Below are positions 61,451 through 64,000 of a DNA stretch of 64,000 nt, in pieces; position 1 is the first letter of the stretch; every line of letters starts with the position of its first letter. A program made the position numbers and the translations under genes. Below the pieces are notes generated by a model. The model was not told the origin of the DNA and searched no databases. It saw only the letters and a list, made by a program, of their open reading frames with translations. Source of the stretch: JAFGUB01 sp050305515 (GTDB lineage: Bacteria > Campylobacterota > Campylobacteria > Campylobacterales > Sulfurimonadaceae). The stretch spans positions 53,599-117,598 of the forward strand of contig JBNLFL010000004.1 in NCBI GenBank assembly GCA_050305515.1, in the 5' to 3' direction.

Positions 61451-63667
61451 TCAAGCCTCTTCCACCGGGGTGCGGGTCTTACATGTAAGGCACTCATACA
61501 CCTCTTTTCCGCGATAGGTGCGCTGTGCCAGAACCCCGTTACATCCCTCCTGGGTACATTTTTTGTCAGAAGGTTCAAATTTGGAGATGAAGTTGCATTT
61601 AGGGTAGTTTTCACATCCCCAGAATGCACCCCTGCGTGAGGTACGCCAGAGGAGTTTTCCGCCGCAGCTTGGGCAGGGAACGCTCGACTCTTTAGTCTCG
61701 GTTTCGAGTGAACGCGTATTTTTGCATTTGGGGTAAGCGCTACAGGCGAGGAACTTTCCGTTGCGCCCGTTCTTGATGATCATGTCGGCACCGCACTTGT
61801 CGCATTTCTCGTCACTGATCTCATCGGCAGGTTTCTCTACGACCTTGCCCTCTTCATTGACCTGCTCGGTATATTTGCATTTGGGGAAGCCGCTACAGGC
61901 GATAAACTCGCCAAAACGTCCCGAACGCAGTAGCAGCTCGGAACCGCACTTGGGACAGTTGCGTCCGGTAGGCTGCGCCATTTTCTGGCTTTTGATCGCT
62001 TTTTTTCCCTCTTCGATCTTCTCGGCGAACGGGAAGTAGAAGTCGCGCAGTACTTTCTGCCAGTCCTTGCCCTCTTCGGCGATGTCATCAAGTACCTCTT
62101 CCATAGTAGCGGTAAAGGAGGCATCAACAATTTCGTTGAAGTGCTGTTCAAGGACTTCGGTGACGGTAAAAGCGACATCGGTCGGAACGATCTGGCGCTT
62201 CTCGATGGTGATGTAATTGCGTGCCTGAAGGGTGGAAATGGTAGGTGCGTACGTTGAAGGACGCCCGATACCCTCTGCTTCAAGCTTCTTGATAAGGCTT
62301 GCTTCGGAGTAGCGCGAAGGCGGTTCGGTAAAGTGCTGGGTGGGTACGATGCTCTCAAGATCGATCGGCTGACCTTCATTCAGTGGCGGGAGTAGTTTGT
62401 CCTTATCGTCACTTCCTTCGAGAATATAAAATCCGTCAAAGAGAAGTTTGCGTCCCGTCGCACGGTACTCGGCGCGCGGGCTGATAAAGGTGATGCTCTG
62501 CTGCTCGAAGCGCGCATCGTTCATCTGGCATGCAAGAAAGCGGTTGTAGATGAGTCGATAGAGCTTGAGTTCATCGGGCTTGAGATATTTTTCGGCAATT
62601 TCAGGGGTAAAGTCTACCATGGTCGGGCGGATCGCTTCGTGCGCTTCCTGTGCGCCTTTTGCTTTTTTGGTATAGACTTTTGGGCTCTTTGGCAGGTACT
62701 GTTCCCCATAGGTTTTGCCGATATGCTCGCGTGCCGCTTCAACGGCCTCTTTGGCGAGGTTCAGAGAGTCGGTACGCATGTAGGTGATGACCCCTGAAGT
62801 TCCGCCGGGTGTCTGCACCCCTTCATAGAGCGTCTGCGCAAGCATCATGGTCTTTTTGGGAGAGAGACCGAGTTTGCTTGATGCTGTCTGCTGCAGCGTT
62901 GAGGTCATGAATGGCGGCGGTGTGGAGCTTTTGCGCTCTTTCGTTTCAATGGAGCCGACTTGGAAGGCTTCATTTGAAACCGTGCGCACGATAAGCTCGG
63001 CTTCCTCTTTTGTCTTGATGGTAAGTTTTTCGATTTTGCTGCCGTCAAATCCGATAAGGTTGGCTTCGATACCCGGTTTGAATGCGGTATCGATGCTCCA
63101 GTACTCTTCGGGAACAAAGGCTTTGATCTCGCGTTCGCGGTCGACAACGATTTTGAGCGTGGAAGACTGTACGCGTCCGCCCGAGAGCCCTTTTTGGATC
63201 TTGGCACTGAGCAGCGGAGAGAGCTTGTATCCGACAATACGGTCAAGCAGACGGCGGGTCTGCTGGGCATTGACCTGATTCATATTGATAATGCGCGGTG
63301 TTTCAAGTGCATGCTGGATTGCCGTTTTCGTAATTTCGTGAAAGACGATACGGGGCAGGGTTTCGGGATCTTTTTTGAGTGCGTGGGCGATATGCCAGCC
63401 GATCGCTTCTCCTTCGCGGTCTTCATCGGTCGCGAGGTAGATGGTGTCGGCGCCTTTGGCGAGCGATGCGATCTGCTTGACGGTAGCGGCGTTTTCCTTG
63501 GAGACACTGTATTCGGGGATGAAGTTTTCGTCTTCGATCTTGATGCCGAAACGTGCTTTGGGCAGGTCTCGAATGTGCCCTTTTGATGCGATCACCTCGT
63601 ACTCTTTGCCCAGAAAATTCTTGATGGTCTTGGCTTTGGCGGGTGATTCAACGATGATGAGATGCAA
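61451..63667 (-). CDS. topA: DNA topoisomerase I
   Basis: A 738-residue type IA topoisomerase that relaxes negative supercoils. The Toprim domain (HLIIVESPAKAKTIKNFLG, then DEDREGEAIGWH), the active-site Tyr in SGVITYMRTDSL and the QQTASSKLGLSP region are present. The C terminus has four zinc fingers, the last being CTQEGC and CLTC. TTG at 63667 is the start, 7 nt after a weak GGAA site. TTACATGTAA at 61479 encodes Thr-Cys-Lys and the last zinc-finger cysteine, 28 nt from the stop. It heads a four-gene operon. Confidence 0.97.
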   Translation of the reverse strand: MHLIIVESPAKAKTIKNFLGKEYEVIASKGHIRDLPKARFGIKIEDENFIPEYSVSKENAATVKQIASLAKGADTIYLATDEDREGEAIGWHIAHALKKDPETLPRIVFHEITKTAIQHALETPRIINMNQVNAQQTRRLLDRIVGYKLSPLLSAKIQKGLSGGRVQSSTLKIVVDREREIKAFVPEEYWSIDTAFKPGIEANLIGFDGSKIEKLTIKTKEEAELIVRTVSNEAFQVGSIETKERKSSTPPPFMTSTLQQTASSKLGLSPKKTMMLAQTLYEGVQTPGGTSGVITYMRTDSLNLAKEAVEAAREHIGKTYGEQYLPKSPKVYTKKAKGAQEAHEAIRPTMVDFTPEIAEKYLKPDELKLYRLIYNRFLACQMNDARFEQQSITFISPRAEYRATGRKLLFDGFYILEGSDDKDKLLPPLNEGQPIDLESIVPTQHFTEPPSRYSEASLIKKLEAEGIGRPSTYAPTISTLQARNYITIEKRQIVPTDVAFTVTEVLEQHFNEIVDASFTATMEEVLDDIAEEGKDWQKVLRDFYFPFAEKIEEGKKAIKSQKMAQPTGRNCPKCGSELLLRSGRFGEFIACSGFPKCKYTEQVNEEGKVVEKPADEISDEKCDKCGADMIIKNGRNGKFLACSAYPKCKNTRSLETETKESSVPCPSCGGKLLWRTSRRGAFWGCENYPKCNFISKFEPSDKKCTQEGCNGVLAQRTYRGKEVYECLTCKTRTPVEEA

Positions 63668-63745
63668 TGGTGTTCCTGTTTTCTATATATATAGTATGTA
63701 TGTGCAAAATGTCTGAAAGTGTAGCGAAAATTTTTTGGAAAAGTC

Positions 63746-63772
63746 TAAAGTCGAAATGCGAGGTGCCGATTT
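63746..63772 (+). promoter_or_regulatory. Sigma28 (FliA) promoter of the flagellin gene
   Basis: TAAA (63746-63749), a 15-bp spacer, then GCCGATTT (63765-63772), close to the sigma28 consensus TAAA-N15-GCCGATAA. It lies 66 nt before the flagellin start. Confidence 0.85.
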
Positions 63773-63838
63773 AGTAGGTAGAAGCAAGGATGCTAAATTT
63801 GAAAGAGCCAAAGCGCTCTCTCCCTTAAAGGATTTACA

Positions 63839-64000
63839 ATGGGATTTAGAATTAACACGAACATTGCGGCGCTCAACGCACATACGTCAGCAATGATGAA
63901 CAATCGTAATCTGGACAACTCACTTTCAAAACTGAGTTCAGGTCTTCGTATTAATACAGCAGCGGATGACGCTTCAGGGATGTCAATTGCAGACTCACTG
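63839..64000 (+). CDS. fla: Flagellin, 5' part only (runs off the window)
   Basis: The first 54 residues begin MGFRINTNIAALNAHTSAMM and continue LSSGLRINTAADDASGMSIA, the conserved D0/D1 N terminus of flagellins in Campylobacterota. AAAGGA precedes the ATG. A sigma28 promoter upstream places it among late flagellar genes. This end shows no TLR5-activating pattern analysis beyond the conserved stretch; the D2/D3 region is outside the window. Confidence 0.97.
   Translation, partial: MGFRINTNIAALNAHTSAMMNNRNLDNSLSKLSSGLRINTAADDASGMSIADSL

Larger units (their letters stand above)
3925..61488. repeat. Highly iterated palindrome TTACATGTAA, family entry
   Basis: Exact 10-bp copies start at 3925, 4288, 4642, 10352, 10994, 14113, 16785, 17179, 17643, 17749, 18910, 19797, 20840, 26349, 28177, 29652, 30531, 30553, 40805, 41107, 43425, 49637, 50031, 52603, 53891, 58619 and 61479 (27 copies). 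One-mismatch copies start at 13144, 14687, 27075 and 43326 (TTACATGTAG) and 27823 (TAACATGTAA). Twenty-two exact copies are in genes: 13 encode Leu-His-Val and 9 encode Thr-Cys-Lys/Asn. The third frame is never used, as it holds a stop. Counts are by eye. Confidence 0.9.

Noticed and set aside
3925..61488. TTACATGTAA as a transcription-factor operator such as CRP, FNR or NikR
   Set aside because: Most copies are inside genes, not near starts, and are restricted to stop-free reading frames. The spacing does not match the CRP, FNR or NikR consensus.
3925..61488. TTACATGTAA as a restriction site avoided or targeted by the host
   Set aside because: Host restriction normally causes depletion, not several hundred-fold enrichment. 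Enrichment fits an uptake, methylation or maintenance role better.

Overview
The window looks like chromosome of a free-living Campylobacterota (epsilonproteobacterial) chemolithotroph of the Sulfurimonas/Sulfuricurvum/Sulfurovum/Nitratifractor kind. This is inferred from gene content: an epsilon-type flagellin behind a sigma28 promoter, a NikKMLQO-type nickel importer beside hydrogenase maturation genes, a sulfide:quinone reductase-like flavoprotein, a TlpD-like cytosolic chemoreceptor with a CZB zinc domain, and a short BioB. No rRNA, tRNA, CRISPR array or intact insertion sequence is visible.

Layout. 1-9.3 kb: partial ABC-F ATPase, a large beta-propeller-like lipoprotein, hypF, a small cysteine protein, an ammonium transporter fused to a diguanylate cyclase, and two small membrane or secreted proteins. 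9.36-11.66 kb: a toxin-antitoxin cluster (YefM/YoeB, BrnTA, MazEF, and an apparently undescribed Ibs-like 19-residue peptide with an antisense-like leader RNA), interspersed with GGGAATGC/GGGAACGAG palindromic repeats. 11.7-14.2 kb: recQ and a zinc-ribbon transposase-like protein. 14.2-28.3 kb: nickel uptake (nikK, nikL, outer-membrane barrel, nikM, nikQ, nikO) and hydrogenase maturation (hypB, C, D, E, A). These runs are interrupted by a relic toxin-antitoxin pair plus mcrC-mcrB (16.36-19.28 kb), a chemoreceptor, and a repeat exoprotein between hypC and hypD; a subtilase follows hypA. 30.5-40.5 kb: an AT-richer, apparently foreign three-gene operon of a sulfotransferase fusion, a TIGR03032-like protein and a 2427-residue DUF4347/Calx-beta-like adhesin. 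40.7-44.0 kb: housekeeping operon kdsD-rluB-yjbQ-rarA. 44.0-49.0 kb: a lamin-tail-repeat exoprotein and a degenerate EAL protein. 49.1-63.7 kb: metH, a Bax-like lipoprotein, SQR-like enzyme, PAS/GAF sensor, msrA, BFD-like ferredoxin, AMMECR1-like protein, CPA2 antiporter, bioB, yfcE and topA. The window ends inside a flagellin gene.

The most striking signal is a 10-bp perfect palindrome, TTACATGTAA. I count 27 exact copies and 5 one-mismatch copies where about 0.06 exact copies would be expected by chance. Most lie inside core genes on both strands, always in one of two reading frames (Leu-His-Val or Thr-Cys-Lys/Asn). The long surface-protein genes and the foreign-looking 30.6-40.8 kb block have none. 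It behaves like a highly iterated palindrome (compare cyanobacterial HIP1) or a DNA-uptake or methylation mark.

Functionally, nickel enters through the barrel and Nik transporter, is handled by His-rich NikO and HypB, and goes with HypA-F into [NiFe]-hydrogenase (structural genes are outside the window). c-di-GMP signalling (Amt-GGDEF, degenerate EAL) and several surface proteins suggest an attached or biofilm lifestyle. Several genes have a TATAAT box only 6-7 nt before the start codon, which suggests leaderless mRNAs.
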